From contig NZ_BAABAY010000007.1 of the NCBI RefSeq assembly GCF_039537665.1, positions 1 through 64,000 on the forward strand: a DNA stretch of 64,000 nt, written 5' to 3'. Below, piece after piece: positions 10,201 to 19,900 of this stretch (position 1 is the first letter of the stretch; the number at the start of each line of letters is the position of its first letter). The DNA comes from Gaetbulibacter_A aestuarii. Its GTDB lineage: Bacteria > Bacteroidota > Bacteroidia > Flavobacteriales > Flavobacteriaceae. Made by a program: the position numbers and the translations under genes. The notes beneath the pieces were generated by a model. It did no database searches, had not been told where the DNA came from, and was given only the letters and a program-made list of their open reading frames with translations.

Positions 10201-10479
10201 AAGTGGTAAAGATTTTTTGTAATCTCTTAAAATATCATAGGTGTACGCTAATTGATAAGCCGTTTCAGCAAATTCTTCCTCATTATTAACAAAAATAATT
10301 TTTCCAAGATCGTAGGCCTTTTTAAAAATAGGCAGTGCGTCATTAAAATTTTTAGCTTCAAAAAACTCGAATCCTTGATCAAATGTATTTTCCCAATTTG
10401 TATAATCGCTATTGGATTGGCCAAAAGACTTTAAAAAAAATAAAAGTATAACGAGCCTAATAAAAAGTGTGTATTTCAT
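7285..10479 (-). CDS. exported TPR-CHAT domain protease
   Basis: A 1064-residue protein with a signal peptide (ending in SFGQ), so periplasmic or exported. Residues about 25-500 are tetratricopeptide repeats with A/Y/G spacing. A helical linker is followed by a CHAT (caspase HetF-associated with TPR) protease domain from about 725. The catalytic dyad is visible: His899 in IHIATHGFF and Cys978 in VVLSACDTGLG, followed by EGVYGLQRAFKMAGV. An ASRGS motif (Arg723) sits exactly at the start of the CHAT domain. Bacterial TPR-CHAT proteins are peptidases; the best known intracellular example is the CRISPR-linked craspase, but this one is exported. It diverges from the caspase-propeller gene at 11107. 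The substrate is unknown. Confidence 0.88.
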   Translation of the reverse strand: MKYTLFIRLVILLFFLKSFGQSNSDYTNWENTFDQGFEFFEAKNFNDALPIFKKAYDLGKIIFVNNEEEFAETAYQLAYTYDILRDYKKSLPLYLEALNNLRLNNKEKEPYFAKMLLRVGTIYGFIGDFDNSIKLLEEGLKLIEMVQGKENLYYSQTLNKISIAYKKIGDYDKAIKYNKSSNEIIENLLGNQNSSYAKNLTSLSQIYIEMGLYDEALTNLNKALSILKDQDRKDIAYIQAVFTKAVLSHNQYDFKQEIKLLEEVKSLTEQDKTIYISANNNLAVAYEEMGDYEKALSIALEVANSTAENDPNYPVRLQNVAYSYSELGEFSKALKTYDLALKSSEKIFGLNHPKNADILDCMGQLYLKKGDLVPAKELFEEALEIFLKNFDTNHSEYGFYLNHYTNALLELNQYDEAIDLMHKNLKISEANSSTENIVYYQKQHALAKAYYQIGNYNEALKILSTYLEKLKEKLGNDHADYGAILKTLWKTYVGLDEINKAIPIIDSSNAVHFNQIDKVFKFRSEKEKKAFLKITNQNFDEIQSVAFRSGKQIYKLNEINLNNQIILKGLLLNNSKNLMDQLTGLNNPDINNKLQSYRSSKIKLTKVLSLPPEDQVLNIDSLKSQVNTKESELVRIYSSNFHDNLSLNQNWKKSKANLMHKDIAIEFSHFRYSDNNELTDSIQYVAYVFKKTWEFPVMVPLFEERQLKSVLSKNGPNQLYASRGSKGSSLKNFESLYNLIWSPLEKYVKGSNKIFFSPSGLLNQISFAALKSEKEGTLSEKYDLYQISNTGVIGKELANPEFNNALLIGGINYDSKISSVKKPAVDLKSNRNKPNKTRSNNQGDNWSYLEGTLQEVKSLESILIDKKSAVNRWSGDEATETRFKGLSGHSPNIIHIATHGFFFDNNKNTDKESQLYGLENPYHLSDDPLLRSGLIFAGANYYWNNTHNSINDDNGILTAMEIANLDLSNTDLVVLSACDTGLGDIDGNEGVYGLQRAFKMAGVDIIIMSLWQVPDKETVEFMNIFYKDWIQSGNVKKAFIETQRIMQAKYKNQPFKWAAFVLFE

Positions 10480-10884
10480 CTTAAAATAACTTATGCGAAA
10501 AAACGGTTCAGGTCTTTTCTAAAACTAAGATTAAAGTAGTGTTTTCTAAGATAATGGAAAAACTCAGAATCCACATATTAACCTATCTATCTAAAAAAGA
10601 GTAATTTATGATATTTTTATTATATTTAAAATTCCTACATGCATTTAATCTTTATCGCATGAAAATATTTTGCATTTTATTATTCCCGATGATTTCAATT
10701 AGCGGTAATTCTCAGAAAAAAAATAGAGTTGTATACTCTTCCGCAAAGTGTAACTCACATTTTATTGAATTAGTTTTTTTTAGTAGTTTCTAAATTTAAT
10801 TGAAATAAAAAATTCAGATCGTGGAGCGGAATGTGGGTTCCATTTTTAAATTGGATTCTTTTTTGTGAATCAAGACTTATAATC

Positions 10885-10929
10885 CCTCTTCTTCCTCAAT
10901 CAAACTCAAGGTCTGAAAACAGAAAACCG
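10885..10929. repeat. 45-bp repeat, internal copy
   Basis: Aligns without gaps to 27015-27059 at about 36 of 45 identical positions. Both begin CCTCTTC, share CAATCAA and CAAGG, and end AAAACCG, which is the first arm of a terminator hairpin in each case. The right copy continues directly from the right flanking repeat of the block. The internal copy therefore looks like a fragment of the same junction sequence, possibly left by an earlier insertion. Confidence 0.55.
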
Positions 10930-10957
10930 TTTATATTTATTTTATCCGGTTTTTTTT
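10923..10957 (+). terminator. rho-independent terminator-like hairpin in a divergent intergenic region
   Basis: AAAACCG (10923-10929) pairs with CGGTTTT (10947-10953) around an AT-rich loop, followed by a T run. No plus-strand gene lies upstream inside this gap. It may be a relic of a removed gene, or it may belong to the repeat unit that also carries a hairpin at 27051-27083. Confidence 0.45.
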
Positions 10958-11106
10958 GTAGGGCTATACCTCTTTGTTATTAATTCAACTCTTCGATAAC
11001 ATACGTTTTTTAATAAATAATTCCGATAGCTTAACATTATAGAAATCGAAAAAATAATTAGTATTTTACAAATTCTTTTAAAACAATTTTAAAAAGATCA
11101 TAAAGG

Positions 11107-14100
11107 ATGAAAATAAAGCTGACTTTGGCCCTTTTCCTGTTTTTTTTGTTTGTTAAAGCACAAGAGTCCAATACGGTAAAGGTGAATCTCAAAGATTATC
11201 ATTCTGCAAAAATCACAGATGCCGTTTTAAGTAAGGATGAATCTTATTTTATTTCTAGCGATGAATCTGGTAAGGTTTTGATGTTTAAAACTAAAGACTA
11301 TAGTTACTATAAAACCATACGAGAAGGACACGGGATTCCTGTTAAAAGTTTAAGATTAATTGTAAATGATTCCATCCTACTTTTTCAACAAAAATATTCT
11401 TTTGCCGATGGTAAGACAGACTCCTTGTTCGGTGTTCGACTTTATGACAACAAAACCGTATTAAGCAGAAAATTAACCGGTGATTTTGTAGGTAATCAGG
11501 ATGAGTTCATCATTGGTGCTTCAAAAAATAATAGTGGTATTTATGTTCTGGAAGCCTTTAATACCAGGTTTCAACCGATTACCAAAGCGTTCTCTAGTAA
11601 ACATGTTAGTATAGCATCCCTTTCTTACTCTAAAACGCTTGTAGGTTTCGTTACCGATACGTTTGGAACACAAGAAGATTTGGTACTCGTGGACACCGCG
11701 GTAGGAAAAGAAATTATTGAAACAAAGATCCCGGAAAATCTTAATGTGCTGCATTTATTTTTTAACAAACTAGATAACCAACTTTTCGCATTAACTGTAG
11801 ATTCCGAAAAAAATATACTTTCCATATTCAATCTGTCAAAACAAAAACAATTTGTAAATCCAGTTTGGGAAACGTCCTGGCCCTATGGCAGACAACCAAA
11901 TATCGAAGCTCACTATTCAGGTAACCAATATAGAATGATTATTTCATCGGATCTTAATATGCCTGTCAATCCGCTTGTAGTAAATTTTAAGAATAACACG
12001 TTCTCTGAAGAAGTACTAAAGCTCAGAAACGGTTCACATTTGAGCTTAGAGCACCCGAAAAAAAATGACATTCTATTTTTCCCAACGTTCATGTCAGTTT
12101 ACAACAGTACTGTTGGTTTCAATGTATACAATACGAATGCAAAAAGGGTTATTGATAGTTTTCCAAAGGGAAACAGAAAGTTTTATTCCGGTACATTTTT
12201 ACCCCAAAACTATTGGATGATATTGGGGAGAGCCTTGAATACATCAGGGATAGTAACACATTTTGAACCGCAAATTAAATTGTATGAAGCAGGAACTTTT
12301 AATAACCGCTTCGGAAAACTGAGTTATCAAAATTATTTAGAAGCGAAACATGACATGATAGAATTACCTTCTCAAAATTTTATGTTTGATAAGCACACTG
12401 GCATTCATCCTTTCTATGGTTATAAAAAAGAGGGAACAGAAAATGTTTATGCCTTTTATAAATATGATCTTATCCATGACAAGATTACTAAAATAGCGGA
12501 TGAGATTACCAATGAACGCACCCTTGTTGATTATAATAACCCTCAAAATATGTTATTGCTAAGTATGCAGCGCTATAATAATTCAGGGTATGTAGAGCCG
12601 CAGGAATTTGTGATTCTAAAAAATGAGAAACCCACAAAATTAAATGGGCTTTATAAGTTTGGAAAGTTCTCTGTAGACGGCAATTACCTTTTAACCGTAA
12701 ACAAAGACAATAAAATAAAGGTTTACCAAACCAAGGATTTAAAACAAGTTTTTGAGGAACAACTTACTGAAGGTACTTACAGTTTGTTTAATATGGATGC
12801 CACAAATTTCGCGGTTAGTAATAAGTATCAAACCATAAGCTTAAATAGCTGTAACGAAGCATCAATTATTATTGCACAAGATTCCATAACGGGCAAGTAT
12901 AAATCGCAAAAAATGGATTGCACAAATATTAAAGATCTAAGTTACAGCAATGATAAAACAGCTATTATTTTGGAAAACTTTGGTCTTATTTTAAACAACA
13001 AAACCTTCCGGTTTGAGACTTCTGAATTTCCGGAAAATGTTTCCTTAAATACTAACGGCACCAAAGTTATGCTGAGTTTTAATAACGGGAAAATTGTAGT
13101 GTACGATAGCGAGACTTTTGAACCATTGGGAACAACCATACAACCGGACCTGGTTAGTCATGTGTTTTTAAGTTCTGAAGGTTATTATTTCAGCAATACA
13201 AACCCTGAAGATTATCTCATTGCTACATCAGGAGGGCAATCGGTACCTCTACAGGAGGTTGAAAAGGATTATTTTAAACCTGAAAAAGTACTGGGGGTTT
13301 TTGGCGAACCAAATAAAGACTATGTGGCTGTCCTTAAAAAAGCCATGCAGTTAAAGACTGATAATTATTACAACAGCAGCCCTAAGGAAGATTTAATAAC
13401 TGATACTAAAAAGGAGACATTTGAGTCTGGACCGGGTGATCTTTATGTATTGTCCATTGGTGTTTCTGACTATAAACAATCCAATTTCAATCTGACTTAC
13501 GCTGATAAGGACGCCTTAGACATGGCTAAAATTTATGGTGCATTAGACGACGAAACTATCAAAAACTATAAAACCAAGTTTTTTGGCAAGCAGTATAATT
13601 TAACCGATAGCAATTATAACGTTCAGGCCAGTTTAAAAAAGTACAGTGAACAATTTAAAAGTATAGGTGATTTAAGATGTTTAAGCACTGATGCCAATTA
13701 TTGGCTAGAAAATGATTTTAGAACGTATTCTCTATGGATTTTTAAAGATAAAACCACAATACCATTCAATATGCCTCAAGGCTTCGAAGAAGATACCTAC
13801 ACTTCAGCGATAAAAACTATTTTTATTCATCCGGATAACACCGGGTTTTATATAAAATCGAAGGATTCGATATATTTCTACAACTTCGTTAACAAAACAT
13901 TTCAAACCATATCGTTACCATTTAATGATTTTCAATATGATAATACAGTTCCTCTTACGAATGATAGGTGGTTACATTTTGAAGTGAAAAGTGACGGACT
14001 TACAAATCAAGCGGAGATACTAATCGCAAAAAATAACGCTTCTGAAATAGACCAAAAGATCACTGTAAATTTGGATGAATACTATGAAGAAACTACAAAC

Positions 14101-15258
14101 AATCAACCCACATTAAAATCTGAAAATCAAGATTATGGCTATTCCTTTAAAGCTACCTCTTCTAATGGTAAACATATTATTTATTCCAGCTTAAATGATA
14201 ATGTGTATTACCTCAATTTAAATGAACAAAAGATAATTCCGTATAAAACCAGAACAAATAATGATTTTGATAAATATGGTGATATTTATCTTTCAGAAGA
14301 TGGAAGTCAGTTTTCAGTGGTCTCTGAATCTTCTGGTGATTCGAAGTTTGAAATCCGGCAATACTATACCAAAGGCGGGTTTTTAAAAACCATAACCCTA
14401 AATGATGATGATGAACTCAATTTAAAGGCCATTGCCTGTTTCAATAATGATCCTCGTTGGATAAAAGCAAGCGCTGCTTTAGTTGAAGAAGAGTTTCTAG
14501 ACAGCAATAATTTACTAGCTGAGAATCAACCTTTCTCCTTTAAAAAAACCTTTGTTAAGCATTTAACTAACGCAGACGCTTCCTCAACAAACATAAAAAC
14601 AACTCTTAAAAATTTTTTCAATCAGGCCAAGCCTAACGACCAGGTTCTCGTATTTTTAGCCGGTCATGGTGTTCTGGATAAGGATTTGAATTATTATTTT
14701 GCGCCTTATGATATGGATTTTAATGCGGTCACCAAGTATGGGGTTTCTTTAAATACTATTGTAGAAAGTTTAAAAGTGATACCTTCAAAAAACAAACTAT
14801 TGCTTATGGATTCCTGTCATTCAGGAAATACGTTGGATATGGATAATTCAGGGACGGTTATCGTTAATACGAACAGCAACCTAAACCAAAGAGGATCTAA
14901 GGCTAAGTCTACATCCAAAAATTCAGATTTTAAAGTTTCGGATGTGATCTCAACGCTTTTTGAAGATTTCCTTTCAACCAGCGGAATCACAATTGTTTCC
15001 GCTTCTTCTGGTGAGGATGTAGCTTACGAGAACAAAGCCATAGGAAACGGCGCCTTTACTTCTGCTTACATCAAATTACTAAAAAAAGAACTCATGGGCA
15101 ACGGTTATATTATTGATGAGTCTAATTTAAAGCAAAGTATCGATCTCAACAACGAAGTTATCGAAGCGCTCATGAAAGATGTTATGATTATTACTAATGG
15201 TAAACAAGTGCCGGATCTTAGAGAGCTCAATAAAAGTTCACATTTAAAAATGTGGTAA
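11107..15258 (+). CDS. exported beta-propeller protein with interrupted caspase-like domain
   Basis: A 1383-residue protein with a signal peptide (ending in VKAQ). Residues about 25-760 are WD40/propeller-like repeats. The C14 caspase fold starts at 778 (DLYVLSIGVSDYK, then ADKDALDMAKIYGAL), but after FFGKQYNLTDSN (about 836) it is broken by about 300 residues of propeller-like beta sequence. It resumes at about 1146 (KKTFVKHLTNADASSTNI), running into the catalytic His1187 (FLAGHG) and Cys1237 (LLMDSCHSGN). Ordinary family members run directly from the first part into the second. The linker after the Cys carries QRGS (Arg1262), where caspases and metacaspases are often cleaved between large and small subunits. 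It converges with the protease operon, leaving a 43-bp gap. Confidence 0.85.
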   Translation: MKIKLTLALFLFFLFVKAQESNTVKVNLKDYHSAKITDAVLSKDESYFISSDESGKVLMFKTKDYSYYKTIREGHGIPVKSLRLIVNDSILLFQQKYSFADGKTDSLFGVRLYDNKTVLSRKLTGDFVGNQDEFIIGASKNNSGIYVLEAFNTRFQPITKAFSSKHVSIASLSYSKTLVGFVTDTFGTQEDLVLVDTAVGKEIIETKIPENLNVLHLFFNKLDNQLFALTVDSEKNILSIFNLSKQKQFVNPVWETSWPYGRQPNIEAHYSGNQYRMIISSDLNMPVNPLVVNFKNNTFSEEVLKLRNGSHLSLEHPKKNDILFFPTFMSVYNSTVGFNVYNTNAKRVIDSFPKGNRKFYSGTFLPQNYWMILGRALNTSGIVTHFEPQIKLYEAGTFNNRFGKLSYQNYLEAKHDMIELPSQNFMFDKHTGIHPFYGYKKEGTENVYAFYKYDLIHDKITKIADEITNERTLVDYNNPQNMLLLSMQRYNNSGYVEPQEFVILKNEKPTKLNGLYKFGKFSVDGNYLLTVNKDNKIKVYQTKDLKQVFEEQLTEGTYSLFNMDATNFAVSNKYQTISLNSCNEASIIIAQDSITGKYKSQKMDCTNIKDLSYSNDKTAIILENFGLILNNKTFRFETSEFPENVSLNTNGTKVMLSFNNGKIVVYDSETFEPLGTTIQPDLVSHVFLSSEGYYFSNTNPEDYLIATSGGQSVPLQEVEKDYFKPEKVLGVFGEPNKDYVAVLKKAMQLKTDNYYNSSPKEDLITDTKKETFESGPGDLYVLSIGVSDYKQSNFNLTYADKDALDMAKIYGALDDETIKNYKTKFFGKQYNLTDSNYNVQASLKKYSEQFKSIGDLRCLSTDANYWLENDFRTYSLWIFKDKTTIPFNMPQGFEEDTYTSAIKTIFIHPDNTGFYIKSKDSIYFYNFVNKTFQTISLPFNDFQYDNTVPLTNDRWLHFEVKSDGLTNQAEILIAKNNASEIDQKITVNLDEYYEETTNNQPTLKSENQDYGYSFKATSSNGKHIIYSSLNDNVYYLNLNEQKIIPYKTRTNNDFDKYGDIYLSEDGSQFSVVSESSGDSKFEIRQYYTKGGFLKTITLNDDDELNLKAIACFNNDPRWIKASAALVEEEFLDSNNLLAENQPFSFKKTFVKHLTNADASSTNIKTTLKNFFNQAKPNDQVLVFLAGHGVLDKDLNYYFAPYDMDFNAVTKYGVSLNTIVESLKVIPSKNKLLLMDSCHSGNTLDMDNSGTVIVNTNSNLNQRGSKAKSTSKNSDFKVSDVISTLFEDFLSTSGITIVSASSGEDVAYENKAIGNGAFTSAYIKLLKKELMGNGYIIDESNLKQSIDLNNEVIEALMKDVMIITNGKQVPDLRELNKSSHLKMW

Positions 15259-15301
15259 TTAAAATACATCTAAGCCCAAGGACTATCTGAAATATCCTTA
15301 T

Positions 15302-16978
15302 CTACATATTGAGGTTGACACCTGCAGGTTTTACCAAAGCTAACAAGTTTTGAAATGCCTGCGTTACTTTAAGAGAAATATTACTTCCCTCATCACTGGA
15401 AACCCTGGTTATTTCGCCGTATTTATCGTACTCTACTTTAATAGCACCAACCTCTTCCATTTCAATTTTTATTGGTTTTCCTATGTCGTTATAAGTAAAG
15501 ATTAATGAATTTTTTTCTTGTTCCATTTTAGATATCTTTCCATTTTCATTATAAATTAATCGCACCCAATTATCTCCTTTTTTGGCATAGGTTAAATCAC
15601 CATCGTCAGAATATTCAAATTCCGTTTCACCGTTATTATTTTTAACGTAAACTATTTTTTCAAGTTTAGGATGATAACGCATGGTAATCGTGTCATAATT
15701 GGTAGCCTTATACGTTAGCAAGCAACGATTATTGTATTTAAATGCTGTTGATCTGTTTCCTCGAATGATCAAGGTAGGCACGTTACATAGGTCATCATAG
15801 GTCGTTTCTGTAGTTATTCCGTTTATGGTGGTTTTTATCTTTTGAGTGAAGCGATTTCCATCTCTTTTCACCCCAATAAAATATTCATAACTGTTCTTAA
15901 GAGGCTGACCGTTGAAACCTCTCTTTGTAACTTCCGTGCCATAATGGTCGTCATCCACAGAACCATCTTCTTTATAAAAAACCAAATAGTTGTATTCTGT
16001 TATATCACCATTTCGATCGATTATTTTTGAAATATAATAGGTTTTTGGAGAATACTCCATAATCATAGCATCCTCTTTTACACCTTCCTGTCTATCAAGG
16101 TTATAAATTATCTTGATGAGGTTATGATGATTATCATACTCAAAGCCGTAAATGTTTCCTTCTACATCCTTCGAATAAACCAAATCTTGACCGTCATATT
16201 TAAATACAGAAACATTATCATTCACGCTTGAGCTTAATTCAATAATAAAACCATCAGCATTAGTTTTAAAGTAAACCTCAGATCCATCAGCATTAATCAT
16301 TTTAGTAATACGATTTTCAATATACTCCAGTTTCGTGAAAACACCATTTCCATTGTCCTTCAATATCAAATTGCCATCATTGTCAAACTGTTCAATTTCT
16401 CTTCCGCTCACACGTTCAAAACCAAAGCCGGTTTTTTCTAATCTTTGATTTCCTCTTTGAAAGGAATCCCACTGCATACCCTCAGGCATTCCGTAAAAGG
16501 GTTCCAGTAATCCTTTTTTAACATATTTATCCCAATATACAGATCTTAAAGCCGCATTTTCGGTAAGCTTTTTACGTCGTTCTAAAATAGCATCAGGATT
16601 ATAATCAAGAGCGCCATCTTCAATCTCCGCATCAATAATTTGATCAATCATGTCTTCTAGCATATCATCTGTAGCAAACTGAGACGTATACATGGTTCGT
16701 CCTCCGGAACCGTGTTCTTGAATTACAACAGTTCCATCAGGATAGGCATACAAGTGCGTCTGAAATTCAACACCCCAGCCATAACCGAATAAACCAATTC
16801 TCGTAGCCTTCGAATTATAGGTTCTTGTAATATCCTTGAATGCCGTGTATGGTGATATTTGTGATAAATCGGTATATGAAATATAGAAATTACCGTTTTT
16901 TAGATTTACGCCTGCGAAAGCCGTGAGATGCAGTGCGAGAAACGTAAAAACTAGGGTTGAGAACTGTTTTAATTTCAT
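15302..16978 (-). CDS. exported compact YD-repeat (RHS-like) protein
   Basis: A 558-residue protein with a signal peptide (ending in LTAFA). The N-terminal part has YNSKATRIGLFGYGWG followed by the YPDGTVVIQEHG strand, as in the DUF6531 opening of RHS proteins. From about 200 on there are YD repeats such as FDNDGNLILKDNGNG and YDKYGEITRVSSDEG. There is no long shell region, no RHS core DPxG cleavage motif and no C-terminal toxin domain, so it is not a classical polymorphic toxin. An FQRGN motif (Arg175) occurs between the opening domain and the repeats. Its ATG overlaps the upstream caspase-TPR stop (ATGA), so it is translationally coupled and is the last gene of the six-gene operon. Confidence 0.82.
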   Translation of the reverse strand: MKLKQFSTLVFTFLALHLTAFAGVNLKNGNFYISYTDLSQISPYTAFKDITRTYNSKATRIGLFGYGWGVEFQTHLYAYPDGTVVIQEHGSGGRTMYTSQFATDDMLEDMIDQIIDAEIEDGALDYNPDAILERRKKLTENAALRSVYWDKYVKKGLLEPFYGMPEGMQWDSFQRGNQRLEKTGFGFERVSGREIEQFDNDGNLILKDNGNGVFTKLEYIENRITKMINADGSEVYFKTNADGFIIELSSSVNDNVSVFKYDGQDLVYSKDVEGNIYGFEYDNHHNLIKIIYNLDRQEGVKEDAMIMEYSPKTYYISKIIDRNGDITEYNYLVFYKEDGSVDDDHYGTEVTKRGFNGQPLKNSYEYFIGVKRDGNRFTQKIKTTINGITTETTYDDLCNVPTLIIRGNRSTAFKYNNRCLLTYKATNYDTITMRYHPKLEKIVYVKNNNGETEFEYSDDGDLTYAKKGDNWVRLIYNENGKISKMEQEKNSLIFTYNDIGKPIKIEMEEVGAIKVEYDKYGEITRVSSDEGSNISLKVTQAFQNLLALVKPAGVNLNM

Positions 16979-19900
16979 TTTGTTAGTTGCTTTAAAAGGT
17001 TAATAGTATTCTTGCTATATTTCTTTTTTAGGAAGGTTTCATTCAGCATGATTTTATTCAGTTTATTGATTTCCTGACGTGCTTTTGAATTTTGGCCATT
17101 AAGTTTAAGTACCAAAGCATTTAAAATGACATCAGGCCGAGGATTAATTTTATTTAAAGAAGCGGTAAATTTCTGGGATTCTTGTTTTTGACCGAGATCA
17201 ATAGCAATCTTAGTGGCCAATTCATAATACTTTAACTTCCAGGATCTTGTAGATTGCTTTTCAATATATTCTGAAACTACAGTTTCTGCCTTTTCGGGTT
17301 GATCTTGTAAATAGTAAAATTCACCTAATTTAAAGACTGTTTCATTATTTTCAATGAGGTCTTTTGCTAGTACTAATAAGTGTTCCGTAACTTTCAGATC
17401 TCCTTTTCTTCCCTGCTTTCTGGCCTCACTACTTAATAGTTTAGAAAAAAGGTCTAAACTGTTTTTGTACGGATTATTTTCAAAAGCCATTTTAAAGTTT
17501 TTTACAGCTTCGTCATAATTTTCATTCTTCAATAAACAAAAGGCCAAGTTAGTATAGCCTTTGGCATAGGTAGCATCGAGATCAATAGATTTTTGATAAG
17601 CTTCAGATGCTTTTTCAAAATCCTTCAGATCGAAATAAGTATTGCCCAATAGCGTATACAAAACCGGAGATTCTCCATTCCATGAGAGTAGTTTATTCAC
17701 TAAATCTATAGATTCCTCCTGGCGATCATTATCGTTATACAAATCAACCAAACCTTCATAAGCGGGTATGTAGAAGGAATCTTTTTCCACAGCTCGCAAA
17801 TAGTTTTCTTCAGAAAGACCACTATCTCCCAAAGCGCTTTTATAATAACCGGCTAGATAATAGTACGGTCGTGGCTTTTGACTATTCTTTTCTATACCTT
17901 CATTGAAGGACTGCAGCGCTTTTTCCTGATTACCTTGCTTTTCATATAACCAACCTCGACCCGCATAGGCCCAAGTATAAAAAGGATCATTTTTAATAGC
18001 AAAGTTGTATAAGCTATCTGCCAGTTTTAAATCTTCATCACCAGAATTATAGCGTCTTAAATAGTCCCCATATTTAGCATAGCCTTGTGAAAAAAAAGGT
18101 TCTATTTCTATAGCCTTTTCAAGCATTTGTTTTGGCTTTCTCGCATCCAGATTATAGTCATTTATAATGTCACTGTAATCATATAAAGTGTAAACATTAT
18201 CCGGATCTTTGTCATAAGCCATTTGATAATACTCTATCGCCTTCTTTATATTTCCTCGATTATTATATAATTTCCCCAGATTGCGAAGGGTTGTTACTGA
18301 ATAAGCGCCATCTGTTTCTTTAACCTTGTGATAAAAGGCTTCCGCTTCATTGTATTTACCTTGTCTTTCACTGATTGCTCCAAGATTGTTTAGAATACTT
18401 CCATAAGAATTTTGATCCCTGTCCAGCGCTTCCTCATAGTAAAATTTAGCATTTTTGTATTGATATTGTTCATAAAAATTCACCCCTAAATTGAGAAAAG
18501 GATAAGACCAGGTAGGAATTAATTCCATAGCTCGTCTGTAATGGTATTCAGCCTCCTTAAAATTATTTTCATGATTTAGAACAATACCGAGGGCATTATG
18601 AAGATAAGCTGCCCTATTTTCAATTTTTAGGGCTTGTCGCAATTTTGCTTTTGCCTCAGGATATTTAGAGAACTGCTGCGCCCTGATAATGGCATAGGAC
18701 TCCAAAAAGAGCTTACTCATAAGCAAGCGTTCATAATTAAAATCATCTTTTCTTAACAAGTCCAAACAAATAGTCAGATATTTTGCTTTGGTCTTAAAAG
18801 TTTTACTCCCCGGCAAGAATTCAGCATTACCGATATAACTGTTTATTAGAATTTGAGCATCAGTGGACAAGGTATTTACGAGACTGTACTGCATACGTCC
18901 TAAAATTTCAGGTTCAACTAAAACCTGATCTTTTGCCTTATTATACAATTCCAAAGCACTGTTTTCAGAACCAAAATAATTTTCATTTTGTAAAGCCCTA
19001 TTAAATTCTTTAATTATAGGAATTTCGGTTAAGGTTTCAGTTACAGTACTTTCAATACCTCTACTCTTCCAAATGTTCTTCATGGTACTGCTATTCTTTA
19101 GAGCTTCAAATGCTTTTTCTTTATAAGAAATATTTACCGGAACAAAGATTTCGTTGAAATACTGCGTCCAAACGATAGGTGATTGTCTTGTATTAGTTTC
19201 TTTTGAAACATTATTGGCTAAAAATGTGCTTAATTCGAAATACTGAAGGTTATTGTCCGGCATTAAATTATCCGCAGCTCCAAGTAAACCAAGAACAAGA
19301 TAGTACGTAAAATAACCATGGCCTATGTCTTTACTTTCCAGAGATAGTTGCTCTGGTTTACAACTAAAAAATTTAGTAGAGTTTTGAAAGTTATTATTAA
19401 AAGTTTCAAGGTTTTTTTGGGTACCTTCCTTATATAAAAACCCGGATCTACAAGCATCTAGAACCAATACAAACTTCGCGCCCTTATCTGTGATACTTGT
19501 TATCACTCGATTTAGATGTTTTAAGGAAACCACACCTGGTGTTCCAAAATACTCTCGGTTGTCATTGGCATCTTTAGCTAGTAAAAAACCTTCTTCCTTG
19601 TTTTCAGGATTCACAACAACATCACCGTGGCCAGCGAAATAAAAAAAGATGGTGTCCCCTTCTCTGGTATTGTCTTCTATCTCCTTTAACTCGTGTAAAA
19701 TATTATTTGAGGTAGGCTGAGTTTCGGGAGTTCCGGAAATAGAATCATCAGCAATTAGAGCTACTAATCGCTCCTTTGGGATCTGCTCCACCTCTTCCAG
19801 ATACTCTTTGAAAATCTTTGCATCATCATCGGAATAATTCAATTTTAATGATTCGGCATTATAATCGGCAATGCCTACAACCAGAGCCCTTTTAACTCCT

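Larger units (their letters stand above)
10480..11106. other. 627-bp gap between divergent protease genes
   Basis: AT-rich intergenic region between the TPR-CHAT gene (minus) and the caspase-propeller gene (plus). It holds a 45-bp sequence repeated at 27015-27059 and a terminator-like hairpin (listed separately), which is odd between divergent genes. A 61-codon ORF at 10608-10793 with a hydrophobic start is most likely a chance ORF or a decayed gene. I see no convincing -7 element for either neighbour. Confidence 0.5.

Noticed and set aside
10608..10793. Small ORF with hydrophobic start between divergent protease genes
   Set aside because: Short, no family resemblance, AT-rich composition makes such ORFs likely by chance.
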